Positions 1 through 7,919 of a stretch of 64,000 bases of DNA are shown here, piece after piece. The stretch spans positions 34,167-98,166 of the forward strand of contig NZ_AJLS01000043.1 in NCBI RefSeq assembly GCF_000307875.1, in the 5' to 3' direction. The notes beneath the pieces are model-generated. The model ran no database searches. It saw only the letters and a list, made by a program, of their open reading frames with translations, and had not been told where the DNA came from. Position numbers and translations under genes: made by a program. Within the stretch, counting starts at the first letter, position 1; every line of letters begins with the position of its first letter. This DNA is from Neobacillus bataviensis LMG 21833. GTDB taxonomy: Bacteria; Bacillota; Bacilli; Bacillales; Cytobacillaceae.

Positions 1-154
1 CCCCTTAATAAAGTTTATAATAGCTGTATTATAAACCATAATAATTTGATTTAGAATTATTTAGAAGAAGCCATTCTTAATTATTTTTATCAGTTCTTAT
101 TCAACTAAAGCCCGTTTAAGTAGAACGATTCACAATCTCATCTACCCTTTCCAA

Positions 155-352
155 TCACTTACCGAATATAGAAATTAATAAACTAATTGCAAAGAAGAGA
201 TATGCTATCTGAATGGTTGTATACATTGTAAATTCAAAGGCTGAAAGTTTCCTTTGTTTTTTGGTTTTTACCAAATGCCGGAGATAGAAGGAAGAACTAA
301 AAATAAGTATCACTATGGAAATTGTACGTAGGGCTTCTGCATAAATTATCAA
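155..352 (-). CDS. Small two-helix membrane protein, unknown
   Basis: I do not recognise this 65-residue protein. It has a hydrophobic segment at residues 8-25, a short basic loop (KTKKQRK), and a second hydrophobic segment at residues 45-62, so it is probably a two-pass membrane peptide. The start would be TTG with only a weak purine-rich stretch upstream. It lies in a poorly coding part of the window beside a possibly broken DUF3953 gene, so it may itself be a remnant. Its membrane-like composition is the only argument that it is real. Confidence 0.35.
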   Translation of the reverse strand: MIIYAEALRTISIVILIFSSSFYLRHLVKTKKQRKLSAFEFTMYTTIQIAYLFFAISLLISIFGK

Positions 353-455
353 GGCTTATCAACCCCTTATTTTATTATTTTTTCATTAAACTGTCCCGTT
401 ACTTCAATAGTTCAACAGAAAGAAGCGCTAATCCTTCTTGGATTAATGCTACCTG

Positions 456-686
456 TTACTTCAATAAGAAACTTTTGAATGATACAAATAAAATAAATAT
501 AAATACAACTATACTTAGCCAGCCATAATCTTTTTGTCCCTTTTGAAACTCTCTTAATCCCATTACCAACATCGTTAAACCTAAAAACAACATCATATAT
601 GGTTGAAACTCAAAATCCTCATTAACCAATGTATTAAAAATTTCAGGAAACGCAAGGATTAGCAATAATCCTATAATTGCAGTCAC
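456..686 (-). CDS. DUF3953 (YczI-like) membrane protein, possibly 5'-damaged
   Basis: The protein resembles the small DUF3953/YczI family: a hydrophobic helix, the typical segment around EFQPYMMLFLGLTMLVMG, a charged linker (REFQKGQKDYG) and a last hydrophobic helix, so three membrane segments in about 76 residues. The assigned start is GTG at 686 without a convincing ribosome binding site. The reading frame stays open upstream with sensible hydrophobic residues (VIGWICFF) to about position 730, but there is no ATG, GTG or TTG there before an in-frame TAG. The gene may therefore have lost its true start. Function is unknown for the family. Confidence 0.5.
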   Translation of the reverse strand: MTAIIGLLLILAFPEIFNTLVNEDFEFQPYMMLFLGLTMLVMGLREFQKGQKDYGWLSIVVFIFILFVSFKSFLLK

Positions 687-723
687 AAAAAAACAAATCC
701 AGCCAATTACTTTTACTTTTTTA

Positions 724-858
724 TCAATTCCAGCTTTTTTCTAATTTACTAATGTAATTAATTACTAACACGAAACAAACAAAAGGGATAACTCCTAGAT
801 ATCTGACTCCTAAAATAGATTTATCTACCAAAAATAAAACTACAACTAATAGAATCAT
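724..858 (-). CDS. Very short hydrophobic ORF, possible remnant
   Basis: A 44-codon frame from an ATG at 858 to a TGA at 724 encodes a peptide with two hydrophobic stretches (around MILLVVVLFLV and YLGVIPFVCFVLVI). It overlaps, in another frame, the open extension of the DUF3953 gene. No good ribosome binding site precedes it. It may be part of a decayed membrane-protein gene whose reading frame was shifted. The rest of 687-987 holds no gene or signal I can support. Confidence 0.2.
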   Translation of the reverse strand: MILLVVVLFLVDKSILGVRYLGVIPFVCFVLVINYISKLEKSWN

Positions 859-987
859 TGCAATTGATACTTACAACGACTCCTCAACTAATCTACTCCG
901 TTACTTGAATATCCCCCAAAACCAGCACCTGTTAAAGTAAAGCCTCCGATGGTAGAGCATGGCAATCTACGTACCTTCACAAAATAT

Positions 988-1875
988 CTATTCCATATAC
1001 TTCTTATAATTTCGTTTTAACAAACTTTTAAAATCTAGTTCAGCAATTAGAACACTTATTAATAAGAGTATTGCGCCTAAATAACCTCTAGATGTAAGAG
1101 TTTCGCCCGTGAAAATGAAAGCAAACATAGAGGAGAAAACAGGTTCTAATGTAAAAATGAGACCTGCATGAGTTGGACTGGTATGTTGCTGGGCAATGAT
1201 TTGAACAATGAAAGCAATTCCCGTACAAAATATACTTAATGCCAAGATTGCAAACCATGACTCATAATTGTCGGGAAGTTTTGGTTTTTCCATAAAAATA
1301 GAGAAAATAATACTAAACAGTCCAACAAAACCAAGTTGTAAAACTCCAAGAGAAATGGCATTTACTTGCTTAGCCACTGCTCCTGTAATCATGATATGAA
1401 CTGCATAGAATAAAGCACATAGAATACAAAAAAGATCACCAAAACCTATCTTAAATTGGTCATGTAAGGTTAATAGACCTACTCCTACTATTGATAAAAC
1501 AATTCCGAAAACAACTTTTTTTTCAGGTGTTTGTTTTAAGAATACAGAAGATAATAATGGTATAAATATGACCGTGAGACTAAATAAAAAACCAGCATTC
1601 GAGACGGATGTATACTTCGTACCGAAAGTCGCAAACACATAAACAATAAACAAAATAAACGATAATATAAAAGCATATTTTACTGTTTTAAAATCAGTCT
1701 TAATTAAGTGCTTGTAAAATACAATCCCTGATAAAAGAAATGCAAGAGTGAATCGTAATGTGATTAAATTATATTCTTGCAGATAGTCGAGACCAATTTT
1801 AGTAAGTAAAATCGATCCACCCCAAAAAAATGTAATCATTAGCAGCATTAAATCAGCTCTAAGTTGTATTTTCAT
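988..1875 (-). CDS. EamA/DMT-family transporter
   Basis: A 295-residue protein of the drug/metabolite transporter superfamily with about ten predicted membrane helices arranged as two EamA repeats (roughly residues 10-140 and 150-285). The first repeat has the typical start (LLMITFFWGGSILLTKIGLDYL) and the second carries the usual TLEPVFSSMFAFIFTGETLTSRGYLGAILLLISVL ending, split here only for description. Start is ATG preceded by GAGGGAAA. Substrates cannot be told from sequence; relatives export amino acids or small metabolites. A basic tail (KRNYKKY) closes the protein. A second DMT exporter sits at 14.3 kb, so the two are probable paralogues. Confidence 0.85.
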   Translation of the reverse strand: MKIQLRADLMLLMITFFWGGSILLTKIGLDYLQEYNLITLRFTLAFLLSGIVFYKHLIKTDFKTVKYAFILSFILFIVYVFATFGTKYTSVSNAGFLFSLTVIFIPLLSSVFLKQTPEKKVVFGIVLSIVGVGLLTLHDQFKIGFGDLFCILCALFYAVHIMITGAVAKQVNAISLGVLQLGFVGLFSIIFSIFMEKPKLPDNYESWFAILALSIFCTGIAFIVQIIAQQHTSPTHAGLIFTLEPVFSSMFAFIFTGETLTSRGYLGAILLLISVLIAELDFKSLLKRNYKKYME

Positions 1876-2008
1876 CTATTTTCCCTCGTTTTTTCTTGAA
1901 CTAAATGTCTAGTTTGATTCAAATTTATATCTCAAAATTTCATATGCAAATTGGTACTCATTTTAACCTACATTTTTAATGTTTGCGATCGAACCCATTA
2001 ATAAATTT

Positions 2009-2446
2009 TTATATAGAAAAATAATAAAAATAATGGGACTCCTTAATGAAGCCGATTTTTTCATAAAGCCTTTGTGCAGTCGTATTATCCGCGGCAGTTT
2101 CTAGGAAAAGTCCCTTTGCCCCTGTTTCTTTGGCTAATTCGATCGCCATTTTCATTAAGGATTCTCCCACACCTTTTCCCCGTGCTGTTTCCTTCACAAA
2201 TAAATCATTTAATACCCATGAACGCTGCATACTTACACTGGAAAATGAAGGATAAAGCTGTACAAAACCAAGCGGATTCAATCCATCAAGAGCGATAAAA
2301 GCAACAGACTCTTCGTTCAGAATTCTTTCTTGTAAAAACTTTCTTGCCCCTTCCATATCTGATTTTTGTTCATAAAACTGCCTGTACAAATCAAATAGTT
2401 CCGTTAAAGAATCAAGTTCATTTAGTGTGGCTTTTTGAATATGCAT
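2009..2446 (-). CDS. GNAT-family N-acetyltransferase
   Basis: A 145-residue single-domain GNAT protein. The acetyl-CoA binding motif A is clear: LNDLFVKETARGKGVG followed by an amphipathic helix, then LETAADNTTAQRLYEKIGF, the usual motif B with the NTTAQRLYEK helix. The length fits one GNAT fold. Start is ATG with GGGGGAAAA upstream. The substrate is unknown; it probably transfers an acetyl group from acetyl-CoA to a small amine. The gene stands 22 bp before a membrane-anchored small protein on the same strand (which is transcribed first), so the two may be co-transcribed. Confidence 0.85.
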   Translation of the reverse strand: MHIQKATLNELDSLTELFDLYRQFYEQKSDMEGARKFLQERILNEESVAFIALDGLNPLGFVQLYPSFSSVSMQRSWVLNDLFVKETARGKGVGESLMKMAIELAKETGAKGLFLETAADNTTAQRLYEKIGFIKESHYFYYFSI

Positions 2447-2467
2447 TTTATTTTCCCCCTGTTTTAA

Positions 2468-2752
2468 TTAGGTATAATAATTCCCATGAATCGCTGACTG
2501 AGCAAGATGCTCTTGTCCTTTTTTTACATAGATATCATACTGCGTATTGTCTTTAAAGCGAACATCGATTCTTGAATTAAATGGGGATTTTGTTTGATAT
2601 TTAACCCCAGCATGTTTTAACCTTGCAGCAACAGCAAAATATTGGTCATGCCCAAAAGCCGTATAGATCAATGTCCATCTTCTATTAAACATGATTTGAA
2701 CGATTGAAATTAGGAAGGTTAGTAGCAATAGAATAAATAATGCTTGATACAT
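2468..2752 (-). CDS. Membrane-anchored small protein, DUF2007-like
   Basis: A 94-residue protein with one N-terminal membrane helix (about residues 2-22) and a soluble C-terminal domain of about 60 residues containing AARLKHAGVKYQT and a short beta-rich end (YDIYVKKGQEHLAQSAI). This layout resembles small DUF2007-like domains, but I am not certain of the family. I chose ATG at 2752 instead of 2758 because GAGGGGG then stands 7 nt upstream instead of touching the start. The GNAT gene follows it by 21 bp. Confidence 0.6.
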   Translation of the reverse strand: MYQALFILLLLTFLISIVQIMFNRRWTLIYTAFGHDQYFAVAARLKHAGVKYQTKSPFNSRIDVRFKDNTQYDIYVKKGQEHLAQSAIHGNYYT

Positions 2753-2877
2753 ATTCATTCCCCCTCATATTTGTTGCTCATATCGTTGAATCCACCATGG
2801 CACTTTTGCATCATTATTTACTATTCTGTACGTTTCATTTTATTCCTTTATGATTGGTGTTATTTTTTTTAGGAAAG

Positions 2878-2908
2878 CGAAAAAGCCTTGAAAGACCAAG
2901 GCTTTTTC
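2878..2908 (-). terminator. Rho-independent terminator after the Gly-rich protein gene
   Basis: AAAAGCCTTG and CAAGGCTTTT form a 10-bp stem with a short loop, flanked by A and T runs, so it can work in either direction. It lies downstream of the Gly-rich gene that ends at 3005. Confidence 0.75.
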
Positions 2909-3004
2909 TGTAAACAGCAGGGCATACCAAACTAGGTTATTGTTTTTATTAGTAATTTCGTTTACAAAGTTGAATTTTGTTTTCGACTAAAGGTTGGTGG
3001 GTAT

Positions 3005-3361
3005 TCAACCCATGTGGCCATATCCACCATGAACCGGGAATCCTCCCATTCCTCCATAGCCTGGGTATCCTCCCCAGCCGCCATATCCACCATGCCCTGG
3101 GTAACCTCCACCCCAGCCGCCATGCCATCCATGACCCGGGTAACCTCCACCCCAGCCGCCATGCCATCCATGACCAGGGTATCCTCCTCCCCAGCCGCCA
3201 TGCCATCCATATCCTGGGTATCCACCCATGCCGCCAAAACCTCCCATGCCTGGGTATCCGCCCATGCCTGGAAATCCACCTGTACCCATGCTGCCAAATC
3301 CACTCATTCCCGGAAAACCACCCATACCCATGCCTGTGTTAAATTGTCTCATATCGTTCAT
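3005..3361 (-). CDS. Gly/Tyr/His/Trp-rich repetitive protein, probably a spore-surface type protein
   Basis: A 118-residue low-complexity protein. After a short N-terminus (MNDMRQFNTGMG) it is almost entirely glycine with Met, Phe, Tyr, Pro, His and Trp. The N-terminal third has GGFPGM-type repeats. The middle has units of the type GGYPGHGWHGGWG with a 13-residue period encoded by a 39-bp tandem repeat. No membrane segment or signal peptide is seen. Such compositions occur among Bacillus spore-coat and exosporium proteins and YjcZ relatives; the assignment to spores is inference. Start is ATG with AAAGGAGATG upstream. Reverse-strand and shifted frames also stay open here only because of the repeat. 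Confidence 0.7.
   Translation of the reverse strand: MNDMRQFNTGMGMGGFPGMSGFGSMGTGGFPGMGGYPGMGGFGGMGGYPGYGWHGGWGGGYPGHGWHGGWGGGYPGHGWHGGWGGGYPGHGGYGGWGGYPGYGGMGGFPVHGGYGHMG
3072..3227. repeat. Four tandem 39-bp coding repeats
   Basis: The sequence CCCCAGCCGCC recurs at 3072, 3111, 3150 and 3189, an exact 39-bp spacing. The repeat encodes the 13-residue units of the Gly-rich protein. The outer units differ at several bases and the middle ones are almost identical, which suggests recent unit duplication. Confidence 0.9.
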
Positions 3362-3471
3362 GTGAGCATCTCCTTTATATAGGTTACAGTCTAGACTATG
3401 TTGAAACCGTGAAAAGGCATAGGCGGATGTCCTGTTTTTTGTTAACTATTTGAGTTGGCTTAACCAAAAAC

Positions 3472-4746
3472 TTAAACAAAACCGTTTGAAATTAAATCTT
3501 TCCTTCGATACACACTTAACACAATCCCTATTAAGAAGGAATTTAACAAAACCGGCATTACCCCATAGCTTATAAAAGGCAATGCAATCGAAGTTTGCGG
3601 AAAGACTCCTAGGGTCATTCCAACGTTACAAGCCAGTTGCACCCCATAAAGGGCAATCGCACCAATCAGAAGCAGTTTAGCATAAGAATCATGTAGCTTA
3701 TTGGATATGACAATAAATCTTACCATAATGAGGGAAAGAATGATGACCAGAGCAATCGCAAAAAGCCATCCGTAAATATAGGTTAAACTTACAAAAACAA
3801 AATCAGTATGAGCTTCCGGGATAAATTCCTTGTTCCCTGGGTGTCCAAACCAGCCCGCTTTTGACATTAATTCTTTTACTCGTAATGGTAGATATCCTGC
3901 CCCGTTTGCATATTTTTTGGGGTTTAAAAAGGCAAGAATTCTTACTAATTGATAAGTCTGAAGAAGTTGCCAAGAAATAAAACCAATAATCAGGACTAAA
4001 CTAAAGGTTATTCCCGAAATAGACATCATTGTTTTCCTGCTAAATTTACTCCACCAAAGCATCACGAATACCATAACAGAGTACATAAAAATGATCACAC
4101 TATGTGGAAAGTTTAAGAATAATAGGATTGGGACGAAAAACAAAATAGCAAATTGCCAGATTTTAAGCTTCTCTATGGTAAAAAATGAAGCCCAGGCAAG
4201 GAAAAAGAATGGCAGAGACATTGAGCTTTCTAATGTAATAATGGACGGGATCCTAATCATCGGTACCCCATTAATCATCGAATTAGAAAAAAACATGATG
4301 GCGAGCAAAAAGAGAACCCCTATGGAATAAAACAACCATCCCTTTGATTTCCATTTGCGATAATCAAGAAACATGATTCCTATTGCGGCACCACCGCCGA
4401 ATATTACCATAATGGTCTTACTGACGGAAAAATGTCTCTCGTCTATGTATCCAAGCGCAATCATCGGTAAAAACCCGAGTCCTAAAGTCGATGCCAATAG
4501 GAGGATCATGAACCAATCCACCTTTGGCTTGTGAAGCTTATTCATCTGTTTTCCTAACTTGCTGGGGCTACCCATTTGTTCAATTGCCTTTTCTTCGGCT
4601 TCTGCTTCGGTCAAACCCTTATCCATCCAGAGATTCTTTGCTTCCTGTAAATGATAACCTAATTCATCAGAAACATATTTCTTTGCTTCCTTTGATTTAA
4701 TTTGTTCTGTGACCTCATGTAAAAAAATATACTTTTTATTTGCCAC
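3472..4746 (-). CDS. FtsW/RodA/SpoVE-family (SEDS) protein with N-terminal permease-prefix domain
   Basis: A 424-residue protein. Residues 1-65 form a soluble domain resembling the 'permease prefix' helix bundle: HEVTEQIKSKEAKKYV, then LTEAEAEEKAIEQMGSP, a signature of domains fused to membrane proteins in PadR/ECF operons. About ten membrane helices follow, with SEDS features such as the extracellular region AHTDFVFVSLTYIYGWLFA and the end FISYGVMPVLLNSFLIGIVLSVYRR. SEDS proteins polymerise peptidoglycan or flip its precursors. I chose GTG at 4746 because GAGGGGTGAG lies 6 nt upstream; the frame could begin further upstream at 4782 but would overlap padR. It is the last gene of the sigma-padR-SEDS operon and probably acts in an envelope-stress response (inference). 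Confidence 0.8.
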   Translation of the reverse strand: MANKKYIFLHEVTEQIKSKEAKKYVSDELGYHLQEAKNLWMDKGLTEAEAEEKAIEQMGSPSKLGKQMNKLHKPKVDWFMILLLASTLGLGFLPMIALGYIDERHFSVSKTIMVIFGGGAAIGIMFLDYRKWKSKGWLFYSIGVLFLLAIMFFSNSMINGVPMIRIPSIITLESSMSLPFFFLAWASFFTIEKLKIWQFAILFFVPILLFLNFPHSVIIFMYSVMVFVMLWWSKFSRKTMMSISGITFSLVLIIGFISWQLLQTYQLVRILAFLNPKKYANGAGYLPLRVKELMSKAGWFGHPGNKEFIPEAHTDFVFVSLTYIYGWLFAIALVIILSLIMVRFIVISNKLHDSYAKLLLIGAIALYGVQLACNVGMTLGVFPQTSIALPFISYGVMPVLLNSFLIGIVLSVYRRKDLISNGFV

Positions 4747-4753
4747 TTTGATC

Positions 4754-5161
4754 TCACCCCTCAAGTAATTCATGAAAAGCAAAGCGGTTTTTCGTCTGCT
4801 TCTTGGCCGCTTTTTGCAAGATTTTCCTTCCTTTATCTGTTAATCGGTAATATTTAGCTTCCGATTCGTTCCAAGCTGCTTGGATGCATTGATTCTGTTC
4901 CAGCCGATGAAGGAGAATATAGAGAAATCCTTCGTTATCCTCAAATTTTCGGACTCCTCGTCCACGCAAAAGTTTTGCCAATTCGAAGCCGGTTTTTTCT
5001 TGGACAAGAAGCTGCATGACAGCGAATAAGATATCCTCTTCATTTTCGTCCTGTTTGTTAATTTTTTCACGAATGTCTTTTCGATGCTTTTCGGTAAAAT
5101 TCAACTGCGCAAAAGTAGTTCGATCCATCGATTTTTTTAAATTTTTTAAACGATCCTCCAT
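4754..5161 (-). CDS. PadR-family transcriptional regulator
   Basis: A 135-residue protein. After a basic N-terminal segment of about 35 residues comes a winged-helix domain typical of PadR: EEDILFAVMQLLVQEKTGFELAKLL, then EGFLYILLHRLEQNQCIQ and the wing KYYRLTDKGRKILQKA. It ends 8 bp before the SEDS gene and begins 4 bp after the ECF sigma gene, so the three are one operon with translational coupling. In such operons the PadR protein is expected to repress or modulate the operon's own promoter; the ligand is unknown. Confidence 0.85.
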   Translation of the reverse strand: MEDRLKNLKKSMDRTTFAQLNFTEKHRKDIREKINKQDENEEDILFAVMQLLVQEKTGFELAKLLRGRGVRKFEDNEGFLYILLHRLEQNQCIQAAWNESEAKYYRLTDKGRKILQKAAKKQTKNRFAFHELLEG

Positions 5162-5164
5162 GCC

Positions 5165-5698
5165 TTATGCCTCCAATCGTTCTTTCAAAAGTTCTTTCGC
5201 CCGTTTCAATCTCGTTTTCACTGTGTTATCACCCGAATCTGTAAGAACAGCGATTTCCCTTATCGGCAATTCCTCATAATAAAAGAGATAAATTACTTCC
5301 CGATACTTAATTGGAAGATTCATAATCGCCGCAATCAATTGATCATCCTCTTCTTTTTGAATCACGACCTGCTCAACCATTTCCTTTTTCGTTTGACTGT
5401 TTGCCGGTTCTTCATCCGTCGTGACGACGTTCCTGTTATACCAGCTCTTCAAGTAGTCCTTGCAATGGTTAATGGCAATCCGCCATAGCCACGTCCGTAG
5501 CTTCGATTTACCGCTATATGTATGAAGAGATTTATAACATTTGATAAAAATATCCTGGGTCAGATCCTCAGCAAGCCCTTTATTTTTCACATAAGAATAA
5601 ACAAGCTGCAAGATCTCCTGCCCATAGCTGGTCATAATTTCATCGATAAGTGCTTCCTTATCTTCAGTTTCTAACAATTCTGCTGTTAATTCTTCCAC
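5165..5698 (-). CDS. ECF-type RNA polymerase sigma factor
   Basis: A 177-residue sigma-70 family protein with only regions 2 and 4. Region 2 is seen at about residues 22-90 (YSYVKNKGLAEDLTQDIFIK, then KLRTWLWRIAINHCKDYLKS). Region 4 is seen at about 115-175 (AAIMNLPIKYREVIYLFYYEELPIREIA, then the helix-turn-helix end GDNTVKTRLKRAKELLKERL). No anti-sigma factor of the usual kind follows; instead padR and a SEDS protein with a soluble N-terminal prefix do, so the prefix may take part in sigma control. Start is ATG or an upstream GTG-like codon with AAGGAGGGA in front. Confidence 0.9.
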   Translation of the reverse strand: MEELTAELLETEDKEALIDEIMTSYGQEILQLVYSYVKNKGLAEDLTQDIFIKCYKSLHTYSGKSKLRTWLWRIAINHCKDYLKSWYNRNVVTTDEEPANSQTKKEMVEQVVIQKEEDDQLIAAIMNLPIKYREVIYLFYYEELPIREIAVLTDSGDNTVKTRLKRAKELLKERLEA

Positions 5699-5720
5699 TT
5701 CTGTCCCTCCTTGCTATTTC

Positions 5721-5750
5721 TTAGACGATTGATCCCTCATGGAAGTTTTT
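5721..5750 (-). promoter_or_regulatory. Possible ECF-type promoter for the sigma-padR-SEDS operon
   Basis: On the minus strand AAAACTT and CGTCTAA are separated by 15 bp, about 25 bp before the sigma gene. This resembles extracytoplasmic-function promoters (GAAAC ... CGTC) and suggests autoregulation. The match is modest. Confidence 0.35.
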
Positions 5751-5788
5751 AAAAATGGTACAAAAACTTGTTTTATTACATTTTCAAC

Positions 5789-5809
5789 AAATAGGAATTA
5801 TTACGATTT
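5789..5809. promoter_or_regulatory. Zur box upstream of ycgR-ycgQ
   Basis: The 21 bp at this position match the Bacillus Zur operator (AAATCGTAATNATTACGATTT) at 18 of 20 defined positions, with differences only at positions 5 and 7. It lies about 125 bp before the permease start, inside the probable promoter region, so zinc-bound Zur should repress the pair. Confidence 0.75.
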
Positions 5810-5933
5810 ACTTTTAATAGTATAGTTATGTACCCAAATTATATACAGTTTGACGGATTTAGTTGTCATGAATCTACTAGATCATCATACTATTATTTTA
5901 GGAATTAATAGAGCTGAGGAGGGAATAATTATA

Positions 5934-6935
5934 GTGTATTACGTAACCAAGTTCATAAAAGATAGTTTCATCTTGCTATTATTTTGTCACTTTGTCTTCC
6001 TATTTCTTTTTGCAGAGTTAGTGAATAAGCTATCTTTATTCGGTAAAATCCCTGGCTCTTTTTTCAATGTGAATACCATTTTCCTCAGCATTATATTAGA
6101 AGCGATTCCGTTTATCTTGTTGGGTGTCTTTGTTTCAGCGATTATTCAGGCTTTTGTATCTGAAAATACGATTCAGAAGATCGTGCCTCGTAATGCATAT
6201 TTGGCAGTTATTCCAGCTGCCTTAATCGGCATCCTATTTCCTATTTGTGAATGTGCGATTATTCCAGTTGTTCGCAGATTAATGAAGAAAGGAATGCCTG
6301 CACATGTAGGGATTGTTTTCATGCTAAGCGCTCCCATTATTAACCCTGTGGTATATGCGTCCACTTATTTTGCGTTTAAAAGTACGCCTTATATGGCAAA
6401 TGCAAGAATGTTTGTTAGTTTTATCTGTACGATTGTCATTGGATTGATTGTTTATCATTTTTTCCGGAAAGCTGACATCTTACGGGTAGAGAAACACATT
6501 CATCAACACGATCACCATCATCCACAGAAAAATAAGCTGTTGACAACATTTTATCATGCTAGTGATGAACTTTTTGATATGGGAAAATTTTTATTAATTG
6601 GTGCGTTCTTGGCAAGTTTGTTTCAAGTCTTTTTCGATCGGAATGTGTTGTTGTCACTAGGGACAAGCACAACCGGCGCACCGGCAGTGATGATGGGCTT
6701 GTCGTATGTTTTGTCTGTCTGTTCCGCGGCTGATGCCTTTATTGCTTCATCCTTTAGTTCTACTTTTACAAAAGGTTCGCTGCTTGCTTTTCTCGTATTT
6801 GGCCCAATGCTAGATATAAAAAACACGTTAATGCTATTTGCTTATTTTAAAAAGAGATTTGTCTTATTCCTTATGTTTGTCATCCCGATTGTCGTTTATA
6901 TTTCAATCTCTATTTTTCAAGGAATCGTTTGGTAG
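5934..6935 (+). CDS. ycgR: Permease of the YcgR/ArsP-like family (PF03773), probable metal transporter
   Basis: A 333-residue membrane protein with about eight helices, similar to Bacillus YcgR and to ArsP-type permeases. The diagnostic central motif is present: FPICECAIIPVVRRLMKKG followed by SAPIINPVVYASTY; the second half repeats a similar theme at LSVCSAADAFIASSF. A cytosolic His-rich loop (HQHDHHHP) lies near residue 190 and may bind metal. I chose GTG at 5934, 9 nt after GAGGAGGG; an earlier start would lack a ribosome binding site. The ycgQ-type partner follows by 12 bp. The Zur box upstream points to zinc or to metal homeostasis under zinc limitation. Confidence 0.8.
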   Translation: MYYVTKFIKDSFILLLFCHFVFLFLFAELVNKLSLFGKIPGSFFNVNTIFLSIILEAIPFILLGVFVSAIIQAFVSENTIQKIVPRNAYLAVIPAALIGILFPICECAIIPVVRRLMKKGMPAHVGIVFMLSAPIINPVVYASTYFAFKSTPYMANARMFVSFICTIVIGLIVYHFFRKADILRVEKHIHQHDHHHPQKNKLLTTFYHASDELFDMGKFLLIGAFLASLFQVFFDRNVLLSLGTSTTGAPAVMMGLSYVLSVCSAADAFIASSFSSTFTKGSLLAFLVFGPMLDIKNTLMLFAYFKKRFVLFLMFVIPIVVYISISIFQGIVW

Positions 6936-6947
6936 GAGGCGGTAGTA

Positions 6948-7877
6948 ATGAACAGAAAAAATATCAAAAAAAATTCTTATCACCATTTCATTAGAGGAGT
7001 TATTCTTGTTGGGTTTATGCTGCTGCTTTTGAAACTACTCCTGACAAATCATATTACCCTGTTTATCGCACCGAAGATGAACGGCTTTATTTACTTTACT
7101 TTGTTTGTTTTTCTAATATTAGGGGTTCTTTTAATCTTTCGTAGTACCTCTGAAGACAATACCTACTACGAGTGTGGGTGTGAGGGCGGACATTCCTATC
7201 CTAAGTCGATAGGTAAGAGCCTGTTCCTGTATTCGATTTTTATTATTCCTATTATAACAGGGCTACTTTTTGCCGATCATGTCCTTGGCAGTTCTGTGGC
7301 AAAAAATCGAACCCTGAAACTTGGCGCCGATTCACAGAATATTTCTATCACTCAAACTGAAAAAAATAATAAAGATGTAGAAAAGAACCAATCCATTTCT
7401 GAACCAAGTCAACCTAATCCTATTTCCGATCCTTCATCCTCGGAAATGCCTGAACCATTAACACAAACGGAATATTCCTCATTAACAAACAAACTTATCC
7501 AGTCAACTAGTGTTAATGTAACAGATGCATCCTACGTCCCGATGATCAATATTATTCAAGATAATTTAGATAAAATGATAGGAAAAACGATTACTGTTAA
7601 AGGATTTATCTATCGCGAAAAAAATTTCTTTCAGGATCAAATCGTTGTTGCTCGATATGGAATCACTTGCTGTGTGGCAGATGCCTCCGTATACGGAATA
7701 ATGGCAAAGGGGAATGTGTCGGGCTTACCAAAAGATAAATGGATCCAAGTAACAGGTACGATTGATCAAACTAAATACGATGGATCTAAAATTCCCATTA
7801 TAAAAATACAGGATTATAAAATCATTTCTGTTCCCAAACAGCCATACGTTTATGATGCCGGGGTGAGAATAGATTAA
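6948..7877 (+). CDS. ycgQ: YcgQ-type (TIGR03943 family) membrane protein, partner of the permease
   Basis: A 309-residue protein with two N-terminal helices (about residues 15-35 and 45-65), a cysteine/histidine loop (YYECGCEGGHSYP), a third helix near 90-110, a Ser/Pro/Asn-rich extracellular linker, and a C-terminal OB-like domain with VKGFIYREKNFF and the pair ITCCVADAS. This is the TIGR03943/UPF0703 layout. The cysteines and histidine are candidate metal ligands. The gene is translationally adjacent to the permease (ATG 12 bp after its stop, with GGAGGCGG upstream), and the two families are regularly paired. Role: probably the extracellular or accessory part of a metal permease (inference). 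Confidence 0.8.
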   Translation: MNRKNIKKNSYHHFIRGVILVGFMLLLLKLLLTNHITLFIAPKMNGFIYFTLFVFLILGVLLIFRSTSEDNTYYECGCEGGHSYPKSIGKSLFLYSIFIIPIITGLLFADHVLGSSVAKNRTLKLGADSQNISITQTEKNNKDVEKNQSISEPSQPNPISDPSSSEMPEPLTQTEYSSLTNKLIQSTSVNVTDASYVPMINIIQDNLDKMIGKTITVKGFIYREKNFFQDQIVVARYGITCCVADASVYGIMAKGNVSGLPKDKWIQVTGTIDQTKYDGSKIPIIKIQDYKIISVPKQPYVYDAGVRID

Positions 7878-7885
7878 TTTGAATT

Positions 7886-7912
7886 AAAAGAGCTTAGATT
7901 CTAAGCTCTTTT
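7886..7912. terminator. Bidirectional terminator between ycgQ and znuB
   Basis: AAAAGAGCTTAG and CTAAGCTCTTTT form a perfect 12-bp stem with a 3-nt loop between two convergent genes. Confidence 0.9.
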
Positions 7913-7919
7913 AGATTAC

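Noticed and set aside
2949..3382. Several long alternative frames on both strands over the Gly-rich gene
   Set aside because: They exist only because of the 39-bp repeat; only one frame has a good ribosome binding site and a low-complexity composition known from spore proteins.
3380..3420. Possible SigK promoter (CATAGTCTA) before the Gly-rich gene
   Set aside because: The -10 pattern fits but no AC-type -35 element stands at the right distance.
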